Positions 8,804 to 17,234 of a stretch of 64,000 nt of DNA are shown one piece after another; position 1 is the stretch's first letter; the number at the start of each line of letters is the position of its first letter. The translations under genes were made by a program, and so were the position numbers. The DNA comes from Pseudomonas cichorii. Lineage in GTDB: Bacteria > Pseudomonadota > Gammaproteobacteria > Pseudomonadales > Pseudomonadaceae. Location of the stretch: positions 1 to 64,000 of the forward strand of contig NZ_BLVZ01000023.1 of the NCBI RefSeq assembly GCF_015471405.1. The letters are read 5' to 3'. Under the pieces are notes generated by a model. It saw nothing but the letters and a program-made list of their open reading frames with translations. It searched no databases and was not told the origin of the DNA.

Positions 8804-9388
8804 ATGGGCTTTCGTTTGTCGAAGATTTACACACGCACCGGCGATGCCGGAGAAACCGGGCTGGGCGACGGTCGTCGAGTACCCAAGGATCATCCGCGTG
8901 TCGAGGCCATCGGTGAAGTCGATACGCTCAACAGCCAGTTGGGGCTACTGCTGGCCGGGCTGGGCGAACATGCGCAGCGCATTCCTGCACTCAATGAAGT
9001 GATCGAGGTGTTGAGCCCTTGTCAGCATCGTTTGTTCGACCTCGGCGGAGAACTGGCGATGCCAGCCTATCAGGCGCTGAATACTGCTGAAGTCGAGCGA
9101 CTGGAAGCCGCTATCGATGCATGGAACGAGGAAGTCGGGCCGCTGGAAAATTTCATCTTGCCAGGAGGCTCGATGCTGATCGCCCAGGCCCATGTCTGCC
9201 GCAGCCTGGCTCGCAGTGCAGAGCGACGCTGTCAGCACCTCAATGCACTGGAACCGCTGGCCGGTGTCGGGCTGGCGTATATCAATCGGCTGTCGGACTT
9301 GCTGTTCGTTGCCGCCCGCATCATTGCCAGGCGGCAAGGAGTTGCGGAAATACTCTGGCAGCCTGCTCCCAAGCCAGACAAGACCTGA
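8804..9388 (+). CDS. pduO: PduO-type cob(I)yrinic acid a,c-diamide adenosyltransferase
   Basis: A 194-residue enzyme that transfers the 5'-deoxyadenosyl group of ATP to cob(I)alamin or its precursor. The N-terminal ATP loop SKIYTRTGDAGETGL and the C-terminal CRSLARSAERR and YINRLSDLLFVAAR motifs are the conserved PduO signatures. ATG at 8804 is chosen because AGGAG lies eight bases upstream; it is 16 bases after the kinase stop, suggesting co-transcription. No other cobalamin gene is in the window. Confidence 0.93.
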   Translation: MGFRLSKIYTRTGDAGETGLGDGRRVPKDHPRVEAIGEVDTLNSQLGLLLAGLGEHAQRIPALNEVIEVLSPCQHRLFDLGGELAMPAYQALNTAEVERLEAAIDAWNEEVGPLENFILPGGSMLIAQAHVCRSLARSAERRCQHLNALEPLAGVGLAYINRLSDLLFVAARIIARRQGVAEILWQPAPKPDKT

Positions 9389-9404
9389 CCCGCAAGTGTA
9401 ATGC

Positions 9405-9511
9405 CGATCATTTATCACTTGTGGGTGGGGCCTTGGCCGCGACGACCCAAGTTACAGGCAACATATTTTCAGCGCCTGAACTGGCTGTCGCGGCCAAGGC
9501 CCCTCCCACAG
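9405..9511. repeat. REPIN-like element, copy 1 (both arms)
   Basis: A 23-base arm (9421-9443, GTGGG then TGGGGCC-TTGGCCGCGAC) faces its reverse complement at 9487-9509 with one mismatch. The interior shares TTACAGGCAACA and ATTTTCAGCGC with a half copy at 30308-30390, and the left flank has TGCCGATCA. It fills the gap between the convergent pduO and mutT genes. Confidence 0.75.
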
Positions 9512-9543
9512 GTTGTGCTCACCATCAATCCAGAGGGAAGTCG

Positions 9544-10488
9544 TTACGCGCCTGGCCAGAAGGCGCGGATTCCGGCTACGCCTTGTGCGCCGCTTTCCCA
9601 GGCGCGCTGACGCTCATCGGGGCCGACACCGCCCAGCAGGAAGACCGGCCTGGTGAAACCGGCAATCAGGCGGGAGGCTTCTTCCCAACCCAGCGGCTGC
9701 GCGTCGGGGTGAGTCTGGGTCGGCTGGACCGGTGACAGGGTGACAAAGTCCACACCCATCTGTTCGGCCAGGGCCAGCTCTTCGGCGTTATGGCAGGAGG
9801 CCGCCAACCAGCGTTCCTCAGGGAATGGACGACCACGGCTGGCGTACTTGCGCAGCTGCTCCGCCGTCAGGTGCCATCCGGCGGACGGGAAATCACCCAG
9901 CCATTCCAGAGGCCCTTTGAGCATCAGTTGAGCCTTGCCAGCGCACAACCCCACGGCATCCACCGCCAGATCACGATATTGCGGGTCATAACCACCCGGA
10001 GCGCGCAACTGGATCAGTTTGATACCACCGGCGATGGCTTTCTGCATGCCGCGCAGAAGCTCGGGGGTTTCCAGACCATCGGGCGTGATCAGGTAATCGC
10101 TGGACAAACGTGCCGCCGCAACAATCGGTTTGTTGGCCGCTGGAAACTCGTAACCGGCCAGTTCCCGATGGCTAGCCCACACCAGCGGTTGCCCTTCGGC
10201 ACCATGAGGCTCGCCGGTAAAGGCCGAGACTTCCCAGACATCCAGCAAGACCTGTTTGTCCGGGTAATCGTGCTGGATCTTGATCAGCGGACGCGCCGCT
10301 GTAACACCAATGCCCAACTCTTCTTGCAGTTCACGGCTCAATGCGGCCTGGACAGCCTCCCCGGCTTCAACCTTGCCACCGGGAAACTCCCACAAACCGC
10401 CCTGATGCTGGTTATCTGCACGCTTGGCGATAAGAATCCTGCCGTCAGCGCCACGAATGACAGCAGCGGCCACATGAACACGTTTCAC
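9544..10488 (-). CDS. mutT: Nudix hydrolase MutT fused to a thiamine-phosphate-synthase-like domain
   Basis: A 314-residue two-domain protein. Residues 1-130 are a MutT-type Nudix hydrolase that removes 8-oxo-dGTP from the nucleotide pool; the Nudix box GX5EX7REUXEEXGU is complete (GGKVEAGEAVQAALSRELQE, then ELG). Residues from about 135 form a TIM-barrel like ThiE (LIQLRAPGG, VDFVTLSPVQPTQTHP, FLLGGVG). This fusion is the usual form of MutT in Pseudomonas and several other gammaproteobacteria, and whether the ThiE-like half makes thiamine phosphate is unclear. The start is GTG at 10488, overlapping the TGA of the GST gene (GTGA), with GGAG ten bases before it. The position near argJ and secA is conserved in the genus. 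Confidence 0.92.
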   Translation of the reverse strand: MKRVHVAAAVIRGADGRILIAKRADNQHQGGLWEFPGGKVEAGEAVQAALSRELQEELGIGVTAARPLIKIQHDYPDKQVLLDVWEVSAFTGEPHGAEGQPLVWASHRELAGYEFPAANKPIVAAARLSSDYLITPDGLETPELLRGMQKAIAGGIKLIQLRAPGGYDPQYRDLAVDAVGLCAGKAQLMLKGPLEWLGDFPSAGWHLTAEQLRKYASRGRPFPEERWLAASCHNAEELALAEQMGVDFVTLSPVQPTQTHPDAQPLGWEEASRLIAGFTRPVFLLGGVGPDERQRAWESGAQGVAGIRAFWPGA

Positions 10489-11117
10489 TCATCGGTCTCC
10501 TGCAAGGCAGCCTGTTGCCAGCTCTGGAAGGCAGGCCACTGGTAAAGGGTTTCAATATAGGCCAGCGCTTCGGCAGGCAAGGCTACGCGGTAGCCACGCA
10601 GACGGATGGCCACTGGCGCAAAGAAGGCATCGGCAATGCTCGCCTGACCGAACAGGAACGGGCCGCTTTCAACCGCCGCAGCACCGCACTCGCTCCACAG
10701 CGCAACAATGCGGTCGATATCGTGTTGCGTGTCGACCGGAATGACTTCCAGCGCCTGATCGCGGCGCAGGTCCATCGGCATGTTGGAGCGCAGGCTCATG
10801 AAGGCACTGTGCATTTGTGCGCATGCCGAACGGGCCTGGGCACGGGCGGCCGTATCACGCGGCCAGAGATTGGCCTCGGGGAAACGTTCGGCCAAGTATT
10901 CACAAATCGCCAGCGAATCGATGATGGTCCCGTGTTCGCATTGCAGCGCCGGGACCTTGCCGGTTGGCGAGTATTCAAGAATCTGTTTGCGGGTGTCCGG
11001 CTTGTTCAGGCGAATCACCTGATCGGTGTATGGCTGGCCAGTCATCGCCAGCACCAGCCAGGGGCGCAGCGACCAGGAGGAATAACGTTTGTCGCCGATG
11101 ATGAGGTGCAGAGACAT
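10485..11117 (-). CDS. Glutathione S-transferase family protein
   Basis: A 210-residue cytosolic protein with an N-terminal thioredoxin-like domain (LIIGDKRYSSWSLRPWLVL, where the Ser-Ser-Trp region takes the glutathione-activating position, and the cis-Pro segment TGKVPALQ near residue 53) and an all-helical C-terminal domain. It probably conjugates or reduces small electrophiles with glutathione; the substrate is unknown. ATG at 11117 has GGAG eight bases upstream. Its stop overlaps the mutT start, so the two genes are translationally coupled. Confidence 0.88.
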   Translation of the reverse strand: MSLHLIIGDKRYSSWSLRPWLVLAMTGQPYTDQVIRLNKPDTRKQILEYSPTGKVPALQCEHGTIIDSLAICEYLAERFPEANLWPRDTAARAQARSACAQMHSAFMSLRSNMPMDLRRDQALEVIPVDTQHDIDRIVALWSECGAAAVESGPFLFGQASIADAFFAPVAIRLRGYRVALPAEALAYIETLYQWPAFQSWQQAALQETDE

Positions 11118-11144
11118 GTCCTTGGCTCCAGAGTCAGACAATGT

Positions 11145-11264
11145 AATGCCGATCAGTTAAGGCACAAACAAAACGTGTGGGAGGCAGCTTGCTGGCGAAA
11201 AGGCCTGAAAACCGGCAGATATTCTGCGTCTGTACGCTACAGTCGCCAGCAAGCTGCCTCCCAC
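11145..11264. repeat. REPIN-like element, copy 2 (variant core)
   Basis: A perfect 22-base inverted repeat: arm 11177-11198 (GTGGGAGGCAGC, then TTGCTGGCGA) and its exact complement 11243-11264. The left flank has TGCCGATCAGTTAAGGC, as in other copies, but the arm core (CAGCTTGCTGGCGA) differs from copy 1. It lies between argJ (minus) and the GST gene (minus). Confidence 0.75.
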
Positions 11265-11295
11265 AAAGTGATTGATGACCTGAACTGATGGGGGA

Positions 11296-12513
11296 TCAGG
11301 TGCGGTATTCGGCGTTGATCTTCACGTATTCGTGGGACAGGTCGGTAGTCCAGATCGTTTCGCTGCAATCACCGCGGCCCAGCTCGATACGGATGGTGAT
11401 TTCTTCCTGAGCCATGACTGCCGAACCCTGCTCCTCAGTGTAGGTCGTGGCGCGGCAACCCTTGCTGGCGATGCACACGGAGCCGAGAAACACGTCGATC
11501 TTGCTGACGTCCAGATCCGGTACACCTGCACGGCCGACCGCAGCCAGGATACGGCCCCAGTTAGGGTCGGAAGCGAACAGCGCCGTCTTGATCAGTGGCG
11601 AGTGAGCCACTGCATAGCCGACATCCAGGCATTCCTGGTGATTGCCGCCGCCATTGACTTCAACGGTCACGAACTTGGTCGCGCCTTCGCCGTCACGCAC
11701 GATGGCCTGGGCCACTTCCATGCACACTTCAAAGACCGCTTTCTTCAAGGCCTCGAACAACGGGCCTTTGGCCTCGGTTACAGCCGGTACGTCGGCCTGA
11801 CCGGTGGCGATCAGCATGCAGCAGTCGTTGGTCGAAGTATCGCCATCGATGGTGATGCGGTTGAACGACTTGTTGGCGCCGTCGCGGATCAGGTCCTGCA
11901 ACACGCTCTGAGACACTTTGGCGTCGGTCGCGATGTAACCCAGCATGGTCGCCATGTTCGGACGGATCATGCCCGCGCCCTTGCTGATGCCGGTCACGGT
12001 GACGGTAACGCCCTCGTGCTGGAACTGACGGCTGGCGCCTTTTGGCAAGGTGTCAGTGGTCATGATGCCGGTCGCAGCGGCGGCCCAGTTATCCACAGAC
12101 AGGTCGTCGAGAGCGGCCTGCAAGGCACCTTCGATCTTTTCCACAGGCAACGGCTCGCCGATCACGCCGGTGGAGTAAGGCAGTACGGCGCTGGCATCGA
12201 CGCCAGTCAATTCGGCCAGCCTGGCGCAGGTGCGGGTCGCGGCCGCCAGACCAGGCTCACCGGTACCGGCGTTGGCATTGCCGGTGTTGGTCAGCAGGTA
12301 ACGCACAGGGCCTTGCACACGCTGCTTGGCCAGAATGACCGGTGCGGCGCAGAACGCATTCAGTGTGAACACGCCGGCAACACTGGAACCTTCGGCGCAT
12401 CGCATGACTACGACGTCCTTGCGCCCCGGGCGCTTGATGCCGGCAGAAGCGATGCCGAGTTCAAAACCGGGAACCGGGTGCAATGTAGGCAAAGGACCAA
12501 GACCAACAGCCAT
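11296..12513 (-). CDS. argJ: Bifunctional glutamate N-acetyltransferase / ornithine acetyltransferase ArgJ
   Basis: A 405-residue enzyme of arginine synthesis that recycles the acetyl group from N-acetylornithine to glutamate and, in bifunctional forms, can also use acetyl-CoA. ArgJ cleaves itself into two chains at the KGAGMI...MATML motif; the nucleophilic Thr is residue 189 here (MAT-ML). The conserved HMGTMLA-like start of the second chain and C-terminal SHEYVKINAEYRT are present. AAGGAG lies nine bases before the ATG at 12513. The gene follows secA, separated by a strong terminator, so it has its own promoter. Confidence 0.96.
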   Translation of the reverse strand: MAVGLGPLPTLHPVPGFELGIASAGIKRPGRKDVVVMRCAEGSSVAGVFTLNAFCAAPVILAKQRVQGPVRYLLTNTGNANAGTGEPGLAAATRTCARLAELTGVDASAVLPYSTGVIGEPLPVEKIEGALQAALDDLSVDNWAAAATGIMTTDTLPKGASRQFQHEGVTVTVTGISKGAGMIRPNMATMLGYIATDAKVSQSVLQDLIRDGANKSFNRITIDGDTSTNDCCMLIATGQADVPAVTEAKGPLFEALKKAVFEVCMEVAQAIVRDGEGATKFVTVEVNGGGNHQECLDVGYAVAHSPLIKTALFASDPNWGRILAAVGRAGVPDLDVSKIDVFLGSVCIASKGCRATTYTEEQGSAVMAQEEITIRIELGRGDCSETIWTTDLSHEYVKINAEYRT

Positions 12514-12568
12514 GGGGTGCGCTCCTTGAGCAGTATCTGCGCCGTCCGCATCGGTACGGCAATCAATG

Positions 12569-12603
12569 AAAAAACGCCGCGACGGGTAAGCCGGTCGCGG
12601 CGT
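12569..12603 (-). terminator. Rho-independent terminator of secA
   Basis: A ten-base perfect stem (ACGCCGCGAC with its complement, loop of ten bases) is followed on the minus strand by six T residues. It begins about 20 bases past the secA stop. Confidence 0.88.
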
Positions 12604-12624
12604 GTGTATTACAGAGTCAGAGCC

Positions 12625-15360
12625 TTAACTGATCTGACCGTGACAGTGCTTGAACTTCTTGCCCGAACCACACCAGCAGACTTCGTTGCGACCCAGTTTC
12701 ATGTCGTTGCGAACCGGCGCGGTGGCGACGGCCACATCACCGCCCTCTTCAACCAGTGCTGGCTGATCGAGGCTTGGCGCTTCGGCATGCTGGAACTGCA
12801 TGCGCTTGGCGAGTTCTTCGGATTCGCGACGCAGACGCGCCTCTTCTTCCTCTGGATCTTCACGACGAACCTGAACATGGGACAGCACGCGAATGGTGTC
12901 GCGCTTGATGGAATCCAGCAGTTCCTGGAACAGGGTGAAGGACTCGCGCTTGTATTCCTGTTTCGGGTTCTTCTGTGCGTAGCCGCGCAGGTGGATACCA
13001 TGGCGCAGGTGGTCCATGGTCGACAGGTGGTCTTTCCACAGGTCATCCAGAACACGCAGCAGGATCTGCTTCTCGAAAGTACGCAGAGCCTCGGCGCTGG
13101 CCTGATCTTCCTTCTCGGTGTAAGCGACCAGCAGCTCTGCCAGAATCTTCTCGCGAAGGGTTTCCTCGTGCAGGTGATCGTCTTCGTCGAGCCACTGCTG
13201 AATCGGCAGTTTTACAGCGAAATCGCTGTTCAGCGAAGCTTCCAGACCTGCGACATCCCACTGCTCTGGCAGTGATTGTGGCGGAATGTGCTGGCTGATC
13301 AGGCCACTGAGCACTTCTTCGCGGAAGTCGCTGATGGTGTCACCAATGTTGGTGGCTGCCAGCAGGCTGTTACGCATGTGGTAGATCACTTTACGCTGCT
13401 CGTTGGCAACGTCGTCGAACTCGAGCAGTTGTTTGCGGATGTCGAAGTTGCGACCTTCCACCTTGCGCTGCGCCTTTTCGATAGCGTTGGTCACCATGCG
13501 GTGCTCGATCGCTTCGCCGGACTGCATGCCCAGAGCTTTCATGAAGTTCTTCACCCGGTCAGAGGCAAAGATGCGCATCAGGCTGTCTTCAAGCGACAGG
13601 TAGAAACGGCTGGAACCGGTATCGCCCTGACGACCGGCACGACCACGCAACTGGTTGTCGATACGGCGCGATTCATGACGCTCGGAAGCGATGACGTGCA
13701 GACCACCCGCCTCGATCACCTGCTGATGGCGTTTCTGCCAGTCAGCCTTGATCTGAGCGATCTGCTCGGGGGTCGGGTTCTCGAGGTTGGCAACTTCGAC
13801 TTCCCAGTTACCGCCCAACAGGATGTCGGTACCGCGACCGGCCATGTTCGTGGCGATGGTCAGCGCACCCGGACGACCGGCCTGGGCGATGATTTCCGCT
13901 TCCTTCTCGTGGAACTTGGCGTTCAGGACCTTGTGATCGATACCTTCCTTCTTGAGCAGATTGGACATGTGCTCGGAGGTTTCGATGGTCGCCGTACCCA
14001 CCAGTACCGGACGATTCTCGGCCAGACAGGCCTTGATGTCGGTAACGATTGCCGCGTACTTCTCTTCCGCCGTCAGGTAGACGAGGTCGTTGAAGTCCTT
14101 GCGCGCCAACGCCTTGTTCGGCGGAATGACCATGACCGACAGGCTGTAGATCTGATGGAACTCGAACGCTTCGGTGTCGGCTGTACCGGTCATGCCGGAC
14201 AGTTTGTTGTACAGACGGAAGTAGTTCTGGAACGTGGTCGAAGCCAGGGTCTGGCTTTCGGCCTGAATGTTCAGGTTTTCCTTGGCTTCGATGGCCTGAT
14301 GCAGGCCTTCGGACAGGCGGCGGCCCGGCATGGTACGACCGGTGTGCTCGTCGACCAGCAGAATCTGGCCGTCCTGAACGATGTATTCGACATTGCGGTT
14401 GAACAGCGTGTGAGCACGCAGACCGGCATACACGTGGGTCAGCAGGCCCAGGTTATGCGCCGAGTAGAGGCTCTCGCCTTCCGCCAGCAGACCGACTTCG
14501 GTCAGCAGTTCTTCGATGAACTGGTGACCGGCTTCGTTCAGCTCGACCTGACGGCTCTTCTCGTCGATGGTGTAGTGGCCCGGCTTGGTGACCTCACCTT
14601 CCACTTCCTCGATGTGACGCTCAAGACGCGGAATCAGGCGGTTGATTTCGGTGTACAGGCGGGAGCTGTCTTCAGCCTGACCGGAAATGATCAGCGGTGT
14701 ACGAGCTTCGTCGATGAGAATCGAGTCGACTTCGTCGATTACACAGAAGTTGAGTTCGCGCTGGAACTTGTCTTCCATGCTGAACGCCATGTTATCGCGA
14801 AGGTAATCGAAACCGAATTCGTTGTTGGTGCCGTAAGTGATGTCGGCAGCGTAGGCCGCGCGCTTCTCTTCCGGTGGCTGGAATGGCGTGACGATCCCGA
14901 CGGTCAGGCCGAGGAATTCGTACAGCGGACGCATCCAGTTGGCGTCACGACGGGCCAGGTAGTCGTTCACGGTTACAACGTGTACGCCCTTGCCAGCCAG
15001 TGCGTTCAGATAAACGGCCAGCGTACCTACCAGGGTTTTACCTTCACCGGTACGCATTTCAGCGATCTGACCTTCGTGCAGGGTCATGCCGCCGATCAAC
15101 TGGACGTCGAAGTGGCGCATGCCCATGACGCGCTTGCCCGCTTCACGCGCAACCGCGAAAGCTTCAGGAAGGAGCTTATCGAGGGTCTCGCCTTTGGCTA
15201 TGCGGGCCTTGAACTCTTCGGTCTTGGCACGCAGTTGCTCGTCCGAAAGGGCCACCATTTGCTCTTCGAAGGCATTGACGACTTGTACCGTCTTGAGCAT
15301 GCGTTTGACTTCACGCTCGTTCTTGCTTCCAAAAAGTTTTTTTAACAAAGGCGCAAACAT
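12625..15360 (-). CDS. secA: Preprotein translocase ATPase SecA
   Basis: The 911-residue motor that drives unfolded preproteins through SecYEG. Nucleotide-binding domain 1 has Walker A MRTGEGKT (about 102-109) and the DEVD box (about 209). The preprotein cross-linking domain, the second helicase fold (TNMAGRGTDILLG) and the helical scaffold follow in order. The C-terminus carries the zinc-binding tail CWCGSGKKFKHCHG that contacts SecB. ATG at 15360 gives the usual N-terminus MFAPLLKKLFGSKN, with GGAAGA nine bases upstream. It stands alone, flanked by argJ downstream and dciA divergently upstream. Complete and normal. Confidence 0.98.
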   Translation of the reverse strand: MFAPLLKKLFGSKNEREVKRMLKTVQVVNAFEEQMVALSDEQLRAKTEEFKARIAKGETLDKLLPEAFAVAREAGKRVMGMRHFDVQLIGGMTLHEGQIAEMRTGEGKTLVGTLAVYLNALAGKGVHVVTVNDYLARRDANWMRPLYEFLGLTVGIVTPFQPPEEKRAAYAADITYGTNNEFGFDYLRDNMAFSMEDKFQRELNFCVIDEVDSILIDEARTPLIISGQAEDSSRLYTEINRLIPRLERHIEEVEGEVTKPGHYTIDEKSRQVELNEAGHQFIEELLTEVGLLAEGESLYSAHNLGLLTHVYAGLRAHTLFNRNVEYIVQDGQILLVDEHTGRTMPGRRLSEGLHQAIEAKENLNIQAESQTLASTTFQNYFRLYNKLSGMTGTADTEAFEFHQIYSLSVMVIPPNKALARKDFNDLVYLTAEEKYAAIVTDIKACLAENRPVLVGTATIETSEHMSNLLKKEGIDHKVLNAKFHEKEAEIIAQAGRPGALTIATNMAGRGTDILLGGNWEVEVANLENPTPEQIAQIKADWQKRHQQVIEAGGLHVIASERHESRRIDNQLRGRAGRQGDTGSSRFYLSLEDSLMRIFASDRVKNFMKALGMQSGEAIEHRMVTNAIEKAQRKVEGRNFDIRKQLLEFDDVANEQRKVIYHMRNSLLAATNIGDTISDFREEVLSGLISQHIPPQSLPEQWDVAGLEASLNSDFAVKLPIQQWLDEDDHLHEETLREKILAELLVAYTEKEDQASAEALRTFEKQILLRVLDDLWKDHLSTMDHLRHGIHLRGYAQKNPKQEYKRESFTLFQELLDSIKRDTIRVLSHVQVRREDPEEEEARLRRESEELAKRMQFQHAEAPSLDQPALVEEGGDVAVATAPVRNDMKLGRNEVCWCGSGKKFKHCHGQIS

Positions 15361-15666
15361 ATCGACAGGATCTTCCACACATAGGAATGGAGGGCGGCCC
15401 CGTGAGTCGCCCGTGCAGCCTTATGGCCGCATGCGAACGAGTATTCTACCCGGAAACGATGGTGAGGAAAGTGGCGTTATTCCACGATGCTGGCACAGCG
15501 CTGTTACGGGGCAGTCTTACAATGGGGCCATTATTCAGCACTTCAACCCGCTCAGGGCCGAAGTTACTCGTTGATTTGCATATAAAAGCACGGAAAGCCC
15601 GCCGAACGAAGCTGCAAGAGCGCTTTCTGTTAACATGAGCGCCTTGTCACCCCCGGCATCACATTC
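15361..15666. other. secA-dciA divergent intergenic region
   Basis: About 300 bases that must hold the promoters of secA and dciA. In E. coli the secM gene, whose arrest peptide regulates secA, lies here; no such reading frame with an arrest motif is seen. I find no repeat or RNA structure that I can support. Confidence 0.5.
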
Positions 15667-16122
15667 ATGGCCTTTCGTCCTCTCAATGCTCGAGCACCCG
15701 CAGTTCTGCTGCGCGACGCCAAGCCGCTCAAGGCCATTTTTCGCCATGCAGAGCGCCTGAGCCACCTTCAGCGCCTGCTTGAAAGCCAGTTGCAACCGGC
15801 AGCCCGCGAGCATTGTCATGTTGCCTCATGGCGCGAGGGCAGCCTGCTGTTGATCGTGACCGACGGTCACTGGGCCACGCGCCTGCGCTACCAACAAAAG
15901 CGCTTGCAGCGGCAATTGGTCGCTTTCGACGAATTCGCCAACCTGACACGCATTGTTTTCAAGGTACAGCCTCCTACCGTAGCCAGGGGAGCCGTCGGTC
16001 ACACCATCGACCTGTCGCCCGCGGCAGCAGAAAGTATCCAGGCCACCGCAGACGGCATCAGCGATCCGAAACTGCGCGCCGCGCTGGAGCGTCTGGCCAG
16101 CCATGCCAAGGACAAGAAGTAA
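15667..16122 (+). CDS. dciA: DciA (DUF721), replicative helicase loader
   Basis: A 151-residue DUF721 protein. DciA is the ancestral DnaB helicase loader in bacteria that lack DnaC/DnaI, including Pseudomonas. The KH-like fold region (about residues 20-105) shows the family pattern CHVASWREGSLLLIVTDGHW followed by RLRYQQKRL. The tail is basic and polar. In Pseudomonas the gene sits beside lpxC and secA; here its stop is only three bases from the stop of gspN, so the T2SS insertion abuts its 3' end. The ribosome site is weak. Confidence 0.88.
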   Translation: MAFRPLNARAPAVLLRDAKPLKAIFRHAERLSHLQRLLESQLQPAAREHCHVASWREGSLLLIVTDGHWATRLRYQQKRLQRQLVAFDEFANLTRIVFKVQPPTVARGAVGHTIDLSPAAAESIQATADGISDPKLRAALERLASHAKDKK

Positions 16123-16125
16123 GCG

Positions 16126-16800
16126 TCAGCGTCTGCCCAGCACCGTTTCGAACTGCGATGCGCCCGTCTTCATCACACCGGCCTGAACCAGCAGCGGCGT
16201 CACCAGAGCAGCAGGTTCGACCCGACCGCTTATCTTCATCCGACTGGCGGCAGGTTCCAGCAATATCTCGAAACGGTGTTCCCCCTCGCGCTGCACATCG
16301 GCCAACAGCTTCATCGCGTCTCGACACTCAAGTTTGAGATGAGCATTGCCCAGCACCACCATCCACGGTGACAACAAGGCCAGGTCCTGGCCCTGAAGGC
16401 TTCCTTCGCTGGACGTGCATTTCGCGCCTCGCCCCTGCATCAGCAAACGCCCCTGCCAGCGGCCATCCACTGCATAGGCCGCAGCAGGAGTGATGAGGCT
16501 GGCGGCGGGCGCAAGTTCTGCGCTCCATGCCCAGGGCCATCCCTGCATCTTGAGTTCCCAGGCCCGCTGTTGAAAACCAGCGCTTACAAAGCCTTGGCCG
16601 ATCCAGGGCTGAAGACGCCAACTCAAAGGCCCGACGCTCCCCAGCCGTTCGGCTCGCCCGCTCCACAGGGTTCCAGCGACGCCCTGAGGCTGCCAGCCGG
16701 GTGCCCACGCAATAAAGCGAGCCATGAACGCGGCGGGCATGTTGAGCAAAAGCGTCAGGGCAAATACCAGCGTGCCGAGCATCCATAGCTTGCGGCTCAT
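16126..16800 (-). CDS. gspN: Type II secretion system protein GspN
   Basis: A 224-residue inner-membrane protein with one N-terminal membrane helix (about 7-27) and a periplasmic domain. The segment GVAGTLWSGRAERL is the usual GspN signature, and the length is normal. GspN is an accessory subunit missing from many systems; its exact role is not settled. It is the last gene of the operon, its ATG overlapping the gspM stop (ATGA), and it ends tail to tail with dciA. Confidence 0.85.
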   Translation of the reverse strand: MSRKLWMLGTLVFALTLLLNMPAAFMARFIAWAPGWQPQGVAGTLWSGRAERLGSVGPLSWRLQPWIGQGFVSAGFQQRAWELKMQGWPWAWSAELAPAASLITPAAAYAVDGRWQGRLLMQGRGAKCTSSEGSLQGQDLALLSPWMVVLGNAHLKLECRDAMKLLADVQREGEHRFEILLEPAASRMKISGRVEPAALVTPLLVQAGVMKTGASQFETVLGRR

Positions 16801-17234
16801 GGTCGTCTCCCGGCACGTCCCACATCCAGGCTGAATACCAGACCCTGATGACCTTGTTCGAGACTCCAGCGCAGCGGTCGCCCGCCCTGTTCCTGAATGC
16901 TGCGCATCAGTTGCGTCAGGGGTTCAGCCCGAGTCAGTTCGCCTTGCAGTTGCCAGATGTCACCGCGCTGTTCGACCCGCGTCAGCACCAGCCCTCGCGC
17001 ACTGGCAAGCGCTTGCCAGTATTCGCTGGAAAAGGCTGGACCGGGGCTCAGTGTCTGGGCCTGCTGCGCCAGAGCCGGCCACTGGCGCAGGTCCTTGCCC
17101 CAGGCCAGCAAAGGACGTCCGATCAGCACCAGCAATAACGTCAGGACCACAACCCAACCCGCCAGCAACATGTAACGCCGGGCAGGCGGCAGTGCGACGA
17201 AAGCGTTTGAAGCCCGCTGAATCAATGCATTCAT
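16797..17234 (-). CDS. gspM: Type II secretion system protein GspM
   Basis: A 145-residue bitopic inner-membrane protein: cytoplasmic N-terminus, one membrane helix at about residues 24-44 (YMLLAGWVVVLTLLLVLIG), then a periplasmic ferredoxin-like domain. GspM joins GspL, GspE and GspF in the assembly platform. ATG at 17234 overlaps the gspL stop (ATGA) and gives the expected short tail before the helix; the longer open frame upstream lies inside gspL. Identity rests on topology, size and position as much as on sequence. Confidence 0.85.
   Translation of the reverse strand: MNALIQRASNAFVALPPARRYMLLAGWVVVLTLLLVLIGRPLLAWGKDLRQWPALAQQAQTLSPGPAFSSEYWQALASARGLVLTRVEQRGDIWQLQGELTRAEPLTQLMRSIQEQGGRPLRWSLEQGHQGLVFSLDVGRAGRRP

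Noticed and set aside
9544..10488. MutT-ThiE fusion as a novelty or assembly error
   Set aside because: The frame is continuous and this fusion is common in Pseudomonas and other gammaproteobacteria.
11332..13275. 647-codon open frame antisense to argJ and the end of secA
   Set aside because: It crosses two real genes and their terminator, and its sequence has the composition of an antisense shadow.
13276..15345. 689-codon open frame antisense to secA
   Set aside because: It is a shadow of the high-GC secA reading frame; secA is unquestionable and the antisense translation shows no family, signal or start context.
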